A program made the position numbers and the translations under genes. The notes beneath the pieces were generated by a model. It saw only the letters and a list, made by a program, of their open reading frames with translations, ran no database searches and was not told where the DNA came from. Shown here piece by piece: positions 1 to 8,248 of a stretch of DNA of 64,000 nt (positions within the stretch are counted from its first letter, which is position 1; every line of letters starts with the position of its first letter). The DNA comes from Priestia abyssalis (lineage in GTDB: Bacteria > Bacillota > Bacilli > Bacillales > Bacillaceae_H), in assembly GCF_002019595.1 (NCBI RefSeq), contig NZ_KV917369.1:3116624-3180623 (forward strand), read 5' to 3'.

Positions 1-97
1 AAAATTAAATAAATTTAGATTTTTCTTTATCCATTCCCTTATAAGTTTTATAGGGATATTCATATACAATCTATTATCGTTTGTGAGGAGTAATATT

Positions 98-796
98 ATG
101 AATAAGAACGTTATCAATCACTATAAAAAACTAGTTGAGTTTTTAGGTATAGCTCTAGGAGAGAACTATGAAGTGATTTTACACATCATCGAGAAAGATA
201 ACTCTTATGTTGGAGCCATTGCAAATAATCATATTAGTGGCCGAACAAACAATGCGCCATTAACAGAACTTGCACTTAAAATGATGAAAGACAAAGCGTA
301 TCAAGATAAAGACTACGTAACAAACTATAAAGGAATTACAAAATTAGGGACGGAAATTCGCGGTTCTACTTTTTTTATTAAAGATGAAAACCAAGAATTA
401 ATCGGTATGCTTTGTATCAATTTCGACTTTAGTAAACATAAGAAAATTGCAAATGACATTCTAGACTTAGCTCAGCTTCAACTAAATATGTTTAGCCCAA
501 TAAAAGATGAGACCGCTGCTCCGAAAAAGAAAACCATAGAAGATCATCACGATAATGAAATGATCGAATATTTTTCAGACTCTATTGATGAAATCGTATA
601 CTCGGTCGTCGATCCATCTCTCTTAAATCCAAATATCGCCCTAAAACAAGAACAAAAAATTGAGATCATAAACCAGTTATACAAAAAAGGCATATTCCAA
701 TTAAAAGGCGCTGTATCTCAAGTCGCTGAGTTACTGAATATATCTGAACCTAGTGTATATAGGTATTTGAAAATGATTGATAAGGATAAAAAGTAA
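98..796 (+). CDS. YheO/DauR-like PAS-HTH transcriptional regulator
   Basis: This is a predicted cytoplasmic DNA-binding regulator of about 232 residues. The N-terminal two thirds fit the YheO-like PAS family, including a GxSTFFIKDEN-type strand near residue 93. The C-terminal segment AVSQVAELLNISEPSVYRYLK is a helix-turn-helix typical of this family (DauR-like proteins). I chose the ATG at 98 because GAGGAG lies 7 bases upstream; an in-frame GTG at 83 would overlap that ribosome site. The gene stands alone and is followed at once by a terminator. The ligand and target genes cannot be read from the sequence; the divergently read sulfur genes begin beyond the terminator on the other strand. Confidence 0.8.
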   Translation: MNKNVINHYKKLVEFLGIALGENYEVILHIIEKDNSYVGAIANNHISGRTNNAPLTELALKMMKDKAYQDKDYVTNYKGITKLGTEIRGSTFFIKDENQELIGMLCINFDFSKHKKIANDILDLAQLQLNMFSPIKDETAAPKKKTIEDHHDNEMIEYFSDSIDEIVYSVVDPSLLNPNIALKQEQKIEIINQLYKKGIFQLKGAVSQVAELLNISEPSVYRYLKMIDKDKK

Positions 797-830
797 GCAA
801 GGGGAACGCTAGGGTTCCCTTGCTTTTTTT
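797..830 (+). terminator. Intrinsic terminator of the YheO-like gene
   Basis: A GC-rich hairpin (GCAAGGG...CCCTTGC with one bulged G) starts right after the stop codon and is followed by seven T residues. Confidence 0.85.
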
Positions 831-862
831 GTAACTTAAAATCCTTCAATTAACACACCACT

Positions 863-1207
863 TCATCTGCTCTCGCAATTTACCTCTTCTATTTGATTGA
901 GAAACTGCTCAACCTCTTCTCGGCTTTTTCCGAGTTTACTTACAAAGCGACTGAGTTCCTTCCCTTCTTGAAAAGCTATAAAGCTTGGGACTCCAAACAC
1001 ATCTAGCTTCTCTAATAGTTCCGGTAAATCGTCCCGATTTACTGCGACCATATCTATTTGGTCTTTATATGCTTCTTCCACAACTGGCATGAATGTATCG
1101 ACGTGCTGGCAATCTGGGCACCCCTCAACATAAAATTTAGCCACAACCAGTTTTGTTGATAAAATCGCCTCATCAAATTCTTTTTGTGTTTTAATTTCTT
1201 TCATCAT
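863..1207 (-). CDS. Thioredoxin-family protein, tandem copy C (YtpP-like)
   Basis: About 114 residues with a CPDC redox motif and the cis-proline segment GVPSFIAF, which identify a thioredoxin fold; the FYxxxCPDC context matches the YtpP-like family. It is the last of three tandem copies with a 399-bp period. The residue just before CPDC is Gly (VEGCPDC) instead of the usual Trp, which may alter redox potential or partner choice. The C-terminus (EEVNCESR) differs from the other copies and adds a cysteine. The start is the ATG at 1207, six bases after GGGAGG; the upstream ATG at 1213 abuts the ribosome site. It follows trxB on the same strand, suggesting it is reduced by that enzyme. Confidence 0.85.
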   Translation of the reverse strand: MMKEIKTQKEFDEAILSTKLVVAKFYVEGCPDCQHVDTFMPVVEEAYKDQIDMVAVNRDDLPELLEKLDVFGVPSFIAFQEGKELSRFVSKLGKSREEVEQFLNQIEEVNCESR

Positions 1208-1255
1208 GACCATCCTCCCTATATTTTTCCCACGTGTTTTAGCGTTAGTGAATGA

Positions 1256-1606
1256 TTATTTATTTGGTAGTTTTCCACTTACCTCTACTACTTGATTGAG
1301 AAACTGCTCAACCTCTTCTCGGCTTTTTCCGAGTTTACTTACAAAGCGATCGAGTTCCTTCCCTTCTTGAAAAGCTATAAAGCTTGGGACTCCAAACACA
1401 TCTAGCTTCTCTAATAGTTCCGGGAAATTGTCCCGATTTACTGCGACCATATCTATTTGGTCTTTATATGCTTCTTCCACAACTGGCATGAATGTATCGA
1501 CGTGCTGGCAATCTGGGCACCCCTCAACATAAAATTTAGCCACAACCAGTTTTGTTGATAAAATTGCCTCATCAAACTCTTTTTGTGTTTTAATTTCTTT
1601 CATCAT
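1256..1606 (-). CDS. Thioredoxin-family protein, tandem copy B (YtpP-like)
   Basis: The middle copy of the thioredoxin triplication, about 116 residues. It is nearly identical to copy C except for the last dozen residues, and shares the VEGCPDC active-site context with Gly replacing Trp. Its 3' end ([10 protein letters not shown]) matches copy A, so the most recent duplication appears to be B to C, with later divergence of the C tail. The leader (GGGAGG then ATG at 1606) is repeated almost base for base in front of all three copies. Recent duplication could raise dosage of a thiol or persulfide reductase. Confidence 0.85.
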   Translation of the reverse strand: MMKEIKTQKEFDEAILSTKLVVAKFYVEGCPDCQHVDTFMPVVEEAYKDQIDMVAVNRDNFPELLEKLDVFGVPSFIAFQEGKELDRFVSKLGKSREEVEQFLNQVVEVSGKLPNK

Positions 1607-1654
1607 GACCATCCTCCCTATATTTTTCCCACGTGTTTTAGCGTTAGTGAATGA

Positions 1655-2005
1655 TTATTTATTTGGTAATTTTCCACTTACCTCTACTACTTGATTGAGA
1701 AACTGCTCAACCTCTTCCTGGCTTTTTCCGAGTTTACTTACAAAGCGATCGAGTTCCTTCCCTTCTTGAAAAGCTATAAAGCTGGGAATTCCAAACACAT
1801 CTAGCTTCTCTAATAGTTCCGGGAAATTGTCCCGATTTACTGCGATCATATCTATTTGGTCTTTATATGCCTCCTCCACAACTGGCATAAACACATCGAC
1901 GTACCGGCAGTCTGGGCACCAATCCGCATATAATTTAGCCACAACCGGTTTTGTTGATAAAATCGCCTCATCAAACTCTTTTTGTGTTTTAATTTCTTTC
2001 ATCAT
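1655..2005 (-). CDS. Thioredoxin-family protein, tandem copy A (YtpP-like, canonical WCPDC)
   Basis: This copy lies nearest to trxB and is the most canonical: YADWCPDC keeps the Trp before the CPDC motif, and cis-Pro is in GIPSFIAF. It probably represents the ancestor of copies B and C. The start is the ATG at 2005, placed by GGGAGG six bases upstream; reading further upstream would run into trxB. The 29-bp spacing from the trxB stop suggests co-transcription. Family members are small cytoplasmic dithiol oxidoreductases; the specific substrate is unknown, but the surrounding sulfide-oxidation genes make protein persulfides a sensible candidate (inference). Confidence 0.88.
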   Translation of the reverse strand: MMKEIKTQKEFDEAILSTKPVVAKLYADWCPDCRYVDVFMPVVEEAYKDQIDMIAVNRDNFPELLEKLDVFGIPSFIAFQEGKELDRFVSKLGKSQEEVEQFLNQVVEVSGKLPNK

Positions 2006-2034
2006 GATCATCCTCCCTATATTTTTTCCACGTG

Positions 2035-2982
2035 TTATACTAGTTGACTCCACTCTTTAACCTCTTGTGAATCAAGATATCTTTCGCAATCCAGAGCAGC
2101 CATGCAGCCACTTCCTGCAGCAGTAATTGCTTGGCGGTATTTGTGATCTTGAACATCTCCGCAGGCGAATACACCAGGAATATTGGTTTCGGTTGTACCA
2201 GGGTTCACAATGATATATCCCATATCGTCCGTTTTGACTTGATTCTCTAAAAAAGCTGTGTTCGGTCTATGTCCGATTGCTATGAAAATACCATCTGATT
2301 CCAACATTTCATCTTTTCCTGTATCGCTGTTTTTTACTTTCAAGCCAGTAACGCGTTTATCACCTGCAATAATTTCTTCAGGAATGTAATTTAAACTCCA
2401 GGTAATTTTCGGATTATTTCTGGCGCGATCTTGCATAATTTTGGAAGCGCGAAGCTCGTTTCTGCGGTGAACAATACGAACCTCTGAAGCAAACTTTGTT
2501 AAAAAATTTGCTTCTTCCATAGCTGAATCTCCGCCGCCGACAACGATAATTTTCTTTCCTCTAAAGAAAGATCCATCACATGTTGCACAAGTGCTTACTC
2601 CACGCCCGATATTTTCCTTCTCTCCCGGAATATTCAACAATTTTGCAGAAGCCCCCGTTGAAATGATTAAAGACTGAGTTTTGAATTCTCCTAACCCTTC
2701 AACCGTTAAGGTGAAAGGGCGATCTGAAAAATCGATTTTTTTAACCCACCCCCTTTTAAACTCTGCTCCAAAATGCTCTGCTTGCTCACGCATGTTCTGC
2801 ATCAGCTCTCGCCCCATAATCCCTTCAGGAAAACCAGGGAAATTCTCAACATCTGTAGTCAATGTCAATTGTCCCCCCGGTTCAGGTCCTTCAATAACTA
2901 AAGGACTCATGTTAGCACGTGCTAGATAAATGGCTGCGGTTAATCCGGCAGGACCGGTCCCTAGAATAATAGTTTTATACAT
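2035..2982 (-). CDS. trxB: Thioredoxin reductase (NADPH)
   Basis: About 315 residues. The N-terminal FAD-binding GxGPAG motif is at residues 9-14, the redox motif CATC at about 133-136, and the NADPH-binding [10 protein letters not shown] loop follows; ACGDV near the C-terminus closes the FAD site. The length and motif order match bacterial low-Mr thioredoxin reductase. It transfers electrons from NADPH to thioredoxin. AGGAGG precedes two adjacent ATGs; the second (2982) has better spacing. Genomes of this group usually carry another trxB near hprK/lgt, so this copy, heading a thioredoxin array, is probably a dedicated paralog (inference). Confidence 0.93.
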   Translation of the reverse strand: MYKTIILGTGPAGLTAAIYLARANMSPLVIEGPEPGGQLTLTTDVENFPGFPEGIMGRELMQNMREQAEHFGAEFKRGWVKKIDFSDRPFTLTVEGLGEFKTQSLIISTGASAKLLNIPGEKENIGRGVSTCATCDGSFFRGKKIIVVGGGDSAMEEANFLTKFASEVRIVHRRNELRASKIMQDRARNNPKITWSLNYIPEEIIAGDKRVTGLKVKNSDTGKDEMLESDGIFIAIGHRPNTAFLENQVKTDDMGYIIVNPGTTETNIPGVFACGDVQDHKYRQAITAAGSGCMAALDCERYLDSQEVKEWSQLV

Positions 2983-3000
2983 CATTTACCTCCTAATTTA

Positions 3001-3015
3001 TTTAGGTGACCTAAA
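3001..3015. promoter_or_regulatory. 15-bp palindrome upstream of trxB (candidate operator)
   Basis: TTTAGGTGACCTAAA is a perfect 7+1+7 palindrome about 20 bp before the trxB start, in the only gap between trxB and the dioxygenase gene. Its position suits an operator, but I do not recognise the cognate regulator. Confidence 0.45.
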
Positions 3016-3046
3016 GGCACCGATTTGTATTTCCAATAACATAAAA

Positions 3047-3535
3047 CTATCTACTTTGTTCTGCAGCAGATAACATCTTAAAATTTTGCACCCCAATGAG
3101 CGGGGGAGAATAAATATGAAGAGTAATCAATTTTTCCTCCTCATCATTTGCCATCGCATGAATATATCGTTCAGGGATTAGAAAAATGTTACTTTCGTCT
3201 ACCTTTGTTTTTGTTAGTTTTTCTGGATCCCCTTCTTCGTTTAGTTCATATGAAAATTCCGTTAATTTACCTTGAATCACCTTGCCACATCCTATTGATT
3301 GGCCATGATCGTGGATGTCGGTTTTTGAATGTGCAGGAAGGCATAGTACAATGACTTCAAATAAATCTGACTGAAAAATAACTTTTCTGCTATACGGTAA
3401 ACCATTAGGCTCTTCAATATAGGGAGAAACGTCATCTAAAGTTATGGTAAGAGATTCTACCTCTTTTTGAAGATCGGGTAATGATAACTTATGATTTTGT
3501 TTAAATTGCATTTTTATTTTTTCTAAAAGATTCAT
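3047..3535 (-). CDS. Cysteine dioxygenase family protein (cupin)
   Basis: 162 residues, the usual size for bacterial cysteine or 3-mercaptopropionate dioxygenases. The cupin metal ligands are visible: His75 and His77 in DIHDHG and His126 in RYIHAMAN, with THxYSPP-like LHIYSPP downstream. The family uses Fe(II) and O2 to oxidise a thiol to its sulfinate. Cysteine is the likely substrate but cannot be separated from other thiols by sequence alone. A good ribosome site (GAGGTG) precedes the ATG. It is separated from the CstB-like gene by 172 bp, so it may have its own promoter or be a distal part of the sulfide operon. Confidence 0.85.
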   Translation of the reverse strand: MNLLEKIKMQFKQNHKLSLPDLQKEVESLTITLDDVSPYIEEPNGLPYSRKVIFQSDLFEVIVLCLPAHSKTDIHDHGQSIGCGKVIQGKLTEFSYELNEEGDPEKLTKTKVDESNIFLIPERYIHAMANDEEEKLITLHIYSPPLIGVQNFKMLSAAEQSR

Positions 3536-3707
3536 GTCATCACCTCATATTTATCGATATTTATGATTACGATTCTTTTAAAATATTTTAAACTTTTTTT
3601 GAGATTCCCTAGACCACTTTAAATCTTGTGTAAATAACTTCCTCCGGTTGCTCTAAAGTATAATTGCTTCTCACAATTCTAAAATTGATACATCCACGAC
3701 TTGCATT

Positions 3708-5129
3708 TTATAAACCTCTCTGCAACAATAAGGTCTCTTTTAACCATTTATCAAATCCGCCCGTTAAATTAACTACTTGTTCAAAGCCATTTGCTTGCAA
3801 CATACTAGCAGCAATAGCTGATCTGGCTCCTGATTTACAATACACGAGAATTGGTTTATCATTCGGAATTTCCTTCATTCTATCTTCTAGGAGTCCAAGC
3901 ATTATATGATTAGCCTTGGGAATATGACCTTCCTTCCATTCACTGCTATTACGGACATCGACAATATGAAAATCATCTATATTATCAATAATTTCTCTTG
4001 GTTCTGCTGATTCATAATTTACTACATCGACAGCATTCACCTCGAGTTGATCAATGAAACTGTCATTCATTGTGGAACTGACTTGATCAAGTCCAATTGA
4101 TTGGAAAGCTTTCAATATTTCGGATTCCTGCTCTTCACTAGCTAGTAAATATATAGGCCGATTATAATCAAGCAGCCATCCAACCCAGGTGACAAATGAT
4201 TTATTATACGGAATATTTATTGTTCCCGCGATATGCTTCTTAGCAAAGATTTTTGCTGGGCGTGTATCCACCACAATGCCTTTTTTGGTCCACTCGCGAA
4301 CGAGTGTTAAAGAAGGCTTTCTATAAGTCGCAGGCTCAATTTTTTCAAGTAATTCAGCCCCTTGTTTATTTACTTTTTTTATCATTCCAAAATATTTAGG
4401 AGGCTCAGGCTGCCCAGCAAGCAATGCTTCTATAAATAGATTCTCCTCATCATATTGCAGCGCCCAGTTGGCCAGCTTTTCATAACCAACCGTGGTAGAA
4501 GGTACTGATCCTAGTGATTTTCCGCATGCACTGCCTGCTCCATGCGCAGGCCAGACTTGCAAAAAGTCAGGAAGTTCGCTAAATTTTTGCAAGGATTGAA
4601 ACATATTCTTTGCCATCAGATAAGCGGAACCGTTTACACCGGCAGCTTTTTCTAATAAGTCTGGACGCCCCACATCTCCTACGAAGACAAAATCACCAGT
4701 AAATATGCCAACAGGAGCTTGCGAAGCTGATCCACCGTCAGTCAATAGAAATGAGATATGTTCAGGCGTATGCCCTGGAGTATGAATGACTTTAAATGTT
4801 AAATTTCCGATGAAGAAAACATCTCCGTCCTTCAGGAGTTGATGATCAAACTCATTTACAAACTGATACGTCCATTCATCACCTCCTTCATCTGACAAAT
4901 AAAGTTTTGCTCCTTCTTTTGAAGCCAGCTCTCGTGAACCAGAGACATAATCTGCATGAATATGCGTCTCGGCAACGCCAATAATCCTTACGCCTTGCGC
5001 TCTTGCCACTTTCAAATAAGAATTAATATTACGGGAAGGATCGATAACAATTGCCTCACCCGTAGCCTGGCATCCTACTAGATAAGAGGCATGAGCTAAT
5101 TTGTCATCATAAAAGTATTTAATTAGCAT
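3708..5129 (-). CDS. CstB-like persulfide dioxygenase-sulfurtransferase
   Basis: 473 residues in three parts. An N-terminal metallo-beta-lactamase domain (about 1-250) has THIHAD (His56, His58, Asp60), HTPGHTPEH, and GDFVFVGDVGRPDL iron-ligand motifs, plus the GSACGK segment whose Cys is conserved in CstB. A first rhodanese-like domain (about 270-360) lacks a catalytic cysteine. A second rhodanese (about 375-465) has the active loop VYCKSGARS. Staphylococcal CstB has this same layout and converts low-Mr persulfides to sulfite and thiosulfate. Directly upstream lie DUF1641 and SQR genes, as expected for detoxification of SQR products. It starts at ATG 5129 behind AAAGGAG. Confidence 0.9.
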   Translation of the reverse strand: MLIKYFYDDKLAHASYLVGCQATGEAIVIDPSRNINSYLKVARAQGVRIIGVAETHIHADYVSGSRELASKEGAKLYLSDEGGDEWTYQFVNEFDHQLLKDGDVFFIGNLTFKVIHTPGHTPEHISFLLTDGGSASQAPVGIFTGDFVFVGDVGRPDLLEKAAGVNGSAYLMAKNMFQSLQKFSELPDFLQVWPAHGAGSACGKSLGSVPSTTVGYEKLANWALQYDEENLFIEALLAGQPEPPKYFGMIKKVNKQGAELLEKIEPATYRKPSLTLVREWTKKGIVVDTRPAKIFAKKHIAGTINIPYNKSFVTWVGWLLDYNRPIYLLASEEQESEILKAFQSIGLDQVSSTMNDSFIDQLEVNAVDVVNYESAEPREIIDNIDDFHIVDVRNSSEWKEGHIPKANHIMLGLLEDRMKEIPNDKPILVYCKSGARSAIAASMLQANGFEQVVNLTGGFDKWLKETLLLQRGL

Positions 5130-5166
5130 GTACTAACGCTCCTTTAGTAATTTAATAGGTTATGGA

Positions 5167-5748
5167 CTATTTTTGTTTATATTCAGAGGTAATCGTTAAT
5201 AATGCCTTAGCAAAATGAAGACCCTGCTGAACAGCTGGTTCTTTCATTAATTTAATCACCGTAAAAATCGTCACCGGTGTACGGGCTCTTTCCGCCTCTT
5301 TCTTTGCCTTTTGCAATATGGTCCATCCATTTTGAACCTTTTGTTGGATTGGCTCTGTAACTTCTTGCACGCCCTCAAATAAGTAATCCACTGATTCCTT
5401 ATCATTGGATACCGATAATATAAAATCAATGATCGGTTCTATCAAAGACAAATATTTAACATACTTAGGTAAGCTCTCAACTAGTGAAAAGAAAGCTTCC
5501 AAGGAATCTTTATTTAAGATGTAAGGCTGCAAATCTTTTTCCAATCTATCAAATATATACTCCAGAGATTCTTTATCGTTTATGACAGATTGGATAAAGT
5601 TTATTGTTCTCTCTAAGGCAGAATATTGATTAACCAGCCCAGGCAGCTTTTCTAATGCATTTATTAAACTACTTTGAATTTCCTTCTGCTTTAATAAAGA
5701 CAATAGCGGTTCGAGATCAGATAATTGATCAGTTGTTGTTTGCTGCAT
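5167..5748 (-). CDS. DUF1641 protein associated with sulfide:quinone oxidoreductase
   Basis: 193 residues, mainly helical, with two related halves: the segment around INFIQSVINDKESLEYIF recurs as IDFILSVSNDKESVDYLF about 60 residues later. This internal duplication is typical of DUF1641 (YrhD-like) proteins. The gene sits between SQR and the persulfide dioxygenase in the same direction with 30-40 bp gaps. DUF1641 proteins are known neighbours of formate dehydrogenase-like and SQR genes; a membrane-peripheral helper of SQR is the reasonable guess, without direct evidence. GGAGGAGG precedes the ATG. Confidence 0.8.
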   Translation of the reverse strand: MQQTTTDQLSDLEPLLSLLKQKEIQSSLINALEKLPGLVNQYSALERTINFIQSVINDKESLEYIFDRLEKDLQPYILNKDSLEAFFSLVESLPKYVKYLSLIEPIIDFILSVSNDKESVDYLFEGVQEVTEPIQQKVQNGWTILQKAKKEAERARTPVTIFTVIKLMKEPAVQQGLHFAKALLTITSEYKQK

Positions 5749-5780
5749 AATCCTCCTCCAAGACCCTTTAATTTAAATTT

Positions 5781-6977
5781 TTATAATATCCCTTTAAGCA
5801 TTCCATTCCAATATAAGATTGGAAGTAACTCTTTCTTTAAAAGATACATACTATACCTTTCTTTAGCTTGATTGAAGGGGAAGGATTCCGTCGGATTAGA
5901 GGAATAATCAAACTCAGCTAATATTAGGCTTCCGTATCCAGTTACAATTGGGCATGAAGTATATCCGGTGTACTCTTTCGTACCAGTTTTTCCATTCATT
6001 AAATACAACAAATTTTGGACAAGAACGGGCGCTTGTTTTCGGATAGCCGCACCTGTTTTCGAAGTCGGCAAATTCGTACAGTCACCTATTCCAAAGACAT
6101 TGCCAAATTTCTTATGACGCAATGTGTACTGGTCCACATCGACCCATCCATCATCTGCAGCCAACGGGCTTTTCTTAAGAAAATCAGGAGCACTCATGGG
6201 CGGTACTACGTGGATCATATCGTAAGGAATCGTCACATATTCGTTTGTCTCAAGGTCTTTGAATATCGCCTTTTTTTCTTGTCCATTAATCTCTACCAAG
6301 TTGCGCTTAAAATGTGTGACGATTCCTTTTCTATCAATCACTTCGTTTAAAGCATCTGCATATTTTTTCACTCCAAAAATACTGGCCCCACCAGAGGCGA
6401 AAATGATATCAGAACGGGACCGGACCCCTGATTTTCGAAAATAATCGTCCGCTAGGTACATAATTTTTTGAGGAGCACCTCCGCATTTAACCGGGGTATT
6501 CGGGTTAGTAAATACTGCATTTCCGCCGTTAAAGTCACGGATATTTTCCCATGTGCTTTCCACATAGTCGTAAGAATAATTACTGCAAACACCGTTTATG
6601 CCTATATTTTCTTTTAAGCCTTTAACTTTATGCCAATCAATTTGAATGCCCGCTGCCACTACTAAATAGTCATAATACAGTTTGTTTCCTGAATCTGTTA
6701 CGATAAATTGTTCATCTGGGAAAAACTCCTCAACTGCTTCCCTTACCCATACAACACCGTCTGGTATTAAAGATGATTGCTCCCGTTCTGTCACATCTTT
6801 TTGAACAGCCCCTCCTCCAACCAGTGTCCATAATGGTTGAAAATAGTGTTTGGTTGCGGGATCAATAATAGCAATTTTTCCTCGAAGAGCACGTGATTCG
6901 CGTAAGAGACGCGCTGCCACTGTAATACCTGCACTTCCTCCGCCTACAATGATGACTTTGTAATCTGTCAAATTATT
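5781..6977 (-). CDS. sqr: Sulfide:quinone oxidoreductase
   Basis: About 398 residues from MNNLTDYKV. It has an FAD-binding GGGSAGITVAARL motif at residues 13-25 and the three cysteines expected in SQR: Cys132 (GVCSNY), Cys166 (PVKCGGAPQKI) and one in SCPIVTGYG near the C-terminus. The PVKCGGAPQK motif is characteristic of the type related to mitochondrial SQOR. The enzyme oxidises sulfide to a persulfide at the membrane and reduces menaquinone. An in-frame ATG at 7022 overlaps the preceding stop (TGATG) but adds 15 non-conserved residues; I prefer 6977, although its ribosome site (GGATGGGG) is only fair. Confidence 0.92.
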   Translation of the reverse strand, partial: NNLTDYKVIIVGGGSAGITVAARLLRESRALRGKIAIIDPATKHYFQPLWTLVGGGAVQKDVTEREQSSLIPDGVVWVREAVEEFFPDEQFIVTDSGNKLYYDYLVVAAGIQIDWHKVKGLKENIGINGVCSNYSYDYVESTWENIRDFNGGNAVFTNPNTPVKCGGAPQKIMYLADDYFRKSGVRSRSDIIFASGGASIFGVKKYADALNEVIDRKGIVTHFKRNLVEINGQEKKAIFKDLETNEYVTIPYDMIHVVPPMSAPDFLKKSPLAADDGWVDVDQYTLRHKKFGNVFGIGDCTNLPTSKTGAAIRKQAPVLVQNLLYLMNGKTGTKEYTGYTSCPIVTGYGSLILAEFDYSSNPTESFPFNQAKERYSMYLLKKELLPILYWNGMLKGIL

Positions 6978-7021
6978 CATATGTACCATCCCCATCCAAT
7001 CAATTAAGTTATGCAGATTCA

Positions 7022-7408
7022 TCAGCTAAAGGCTTCAGCATTTACAATCATCATATAAATGGCCACCATTATGACAACAGCAGAAAATATATAGTTGAGA
7101 GTTTGTCGTTGTTTACTTAAACTCTTTGCTGCCAACGTACCAAATATTCCACCTATAAATCCGCCACCTAAAAGTGCCAGTACTACTAACCAATTTACTA
7201 AACCAGAGAAGCTGTAATTTATAGCCGTTGTAAGTCCAAAAGTGCCTACAGAAAAGAGGGATGAACCTATCGCTTCAATCATCAACATATTTGTGGTGGC
7301 AATAAGAGACGGAACAACCAAAAACCCCCCGCCAATTCCAAAAAATCCAGATGCTAAACCTACCAGACTTCCAAAAACCGTTAATTTTCTTGCATTATAT
7401 TTATCCAT
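7022..7408 (-). CDS. TauE/SafE-family half transporter, C-terminal repeat
   Basis: 128 residues, about four membrane segments. The glycine-rich signature GLASGFFGIGGGFLVVPSL marks the second repeat of TauE/SafE exporters (usual length about 260). It begins inside the stop of the preceding half (AATGGATAA overlap), in a different frame, so both halves may be made by coupled translation. The family exports sulfite, sulfonates or related sulfur anions; beside SQR and CstB, sulfite or thiosulfate export is plausible. The split is either genuine, a natural frameshift, or a one-base sequencing error: a single-base change near 7403 would fuse the halves. Confidence 0.8.
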   Translation of the reverse strand: MDKYNARKLTVFGSLVGLASGFFGIGGGFLVVPSLIATTNMLMIEAIGSSLFSVGTFGLTTAINYSFSGLVNWLVVLALLGGGFIGGIFGTLAAKSLSKQRQTLNYIFSAVVIMVAIYMMIVNAEAFS

Positions 7409-7823
7409 TCAAATCAGTTCCCTGCATTTTAGAAGCCGTTAACTTCTTCATCGTTTTTTTAGGTAAAATCATTTTAATAGCCATAAAAATCATAAGTAAG
7501 GAAAAAAGAAACAGCAGTTGTTTACTCGGAACAAGCTTACCAAGAGTCGATCCAAAAAAAGCGCCAATTGCACCAGGTATGGCAAATACTATTGCCGGCT
7601 TCCAATGAACATGACCAGCACGTGCATGCGGTATAAGATTCAAGAAAGCATTAATTGAAACAGCAAAGGCTGTGCTGCCAATGATAATATGCGGATCTTG
7701 CACCCCGACTACATAAAGCATAAGAGGAACCGCTAAAATTGAACCGCCGCCACCAATCAAACCCAAAGTGAAGCCAACGATTCCGCCTGAAGCAACAGTG
7801 AGAACCCATTGTTCAATTGTCAT
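7401..7823 (-). CDS. TauE/SafE-family half transporter, N-terminal repeat
   Basis: 140 residues, about four membrane segments. The signature GFTLGLIGGGGSILAVPLM is the first-repeat motif of TauE/SafE proteins, and the segment GSTAFAVSINAFLNL resembles the paired motif of that family. It ends with a basic loop and a stop exactly where intact homologs continue into the second repeat. It is the first gene of the presumed sigma-54 operon, 121 bp from the -12 element. A GGGAG ribosome site lies rather far (12 bases) from the ATG. As a pair with the downstream half it would make a full-length exporter. Confidence 0.8.
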   Translation of the reverse strand: MTIEQWVLTVASGGIVGFTLGLIGGGGSILAVPLMLYVVGVQDPHIIIGSTAFAVSINAFLNLIPHARAGHVHWKPAIVFAIPGAIGAFFGSTLGKLVPSKQLLFLFSLLMIFMAIKMILPKKTMKKLTASKMQGTDLNG

Positions 7824-7943
7824 TCCACATCATTACTCCCTTATAAATTCCACGATGTGTATGTGGGAGTTTCTTTAGCAAATCACAAACACCAAGACCA
7901 TTCAAATTTGTTCCACCTCCCGTTTTCCCACACCATTTTATAT

Positions 7944-7960
7944 TGCAAGAACTGTGCCAA
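7944..7960 (-). promoter_or_regulatory. Sigma-54 (-24/-12) promoter of the sulfide-oxidation operon
   Basis: Read on the minus strand: TTGGCACAGTTCTTGCA. The invariant GG and GC dinucleotides are separated by exactly 10 bases and both flanks match the sigma-54 consensus. It points at the TauE/SafE-SQR-DUF1641-CstB genes and lies between them and an adjacent sigma-54 activator gene. Confidence 0.88.
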
Positions 7961-8204
7961 CTTAAAACCCCTATTAATTCAATATCTTTCTTTCCTTCTA
8001 ACTTTAAAATTTGTCAATTTTGCAACTCCGATTATAAAAATCCACTGTTAACACCTTTTTTTCTCTCTCAAAGTTGATAAAAATTTTCCTATTTTTCAAA
8101 TAAAACCTTTCCAACAGGACTAATAAATAAACAAAAAACAAATAAGAAATAAAATGAGTATAAAGACCTATTAAGGCAGAGAGTATACCTTGATTTTTTT
8201 CACA

Positions 8205-8237
8205 ACAAAAAGGATTGCAAGTTAAAATTTGCAATCC
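8205..8237 (-). terminator. Terminator of the sigma-54 activator gene
   Basis: GGATTGCAA/TTGCAATCC hairpin followed on the minus strand by TTTTTG, 12 bp after the activator stop. It separates activator transcription from the downstream operon. Confidence 0.8.
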
Positions 8238-8248
8238 CAGAGTATAAC

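Noticed and set aside
1827..2060. Plus-strand frame opposite the thioredoxin copy nearest trxB
   Set aside because: It is antisense to a well-conserved gene, lacks a ribosome site and matches nothing; a shadow frame.
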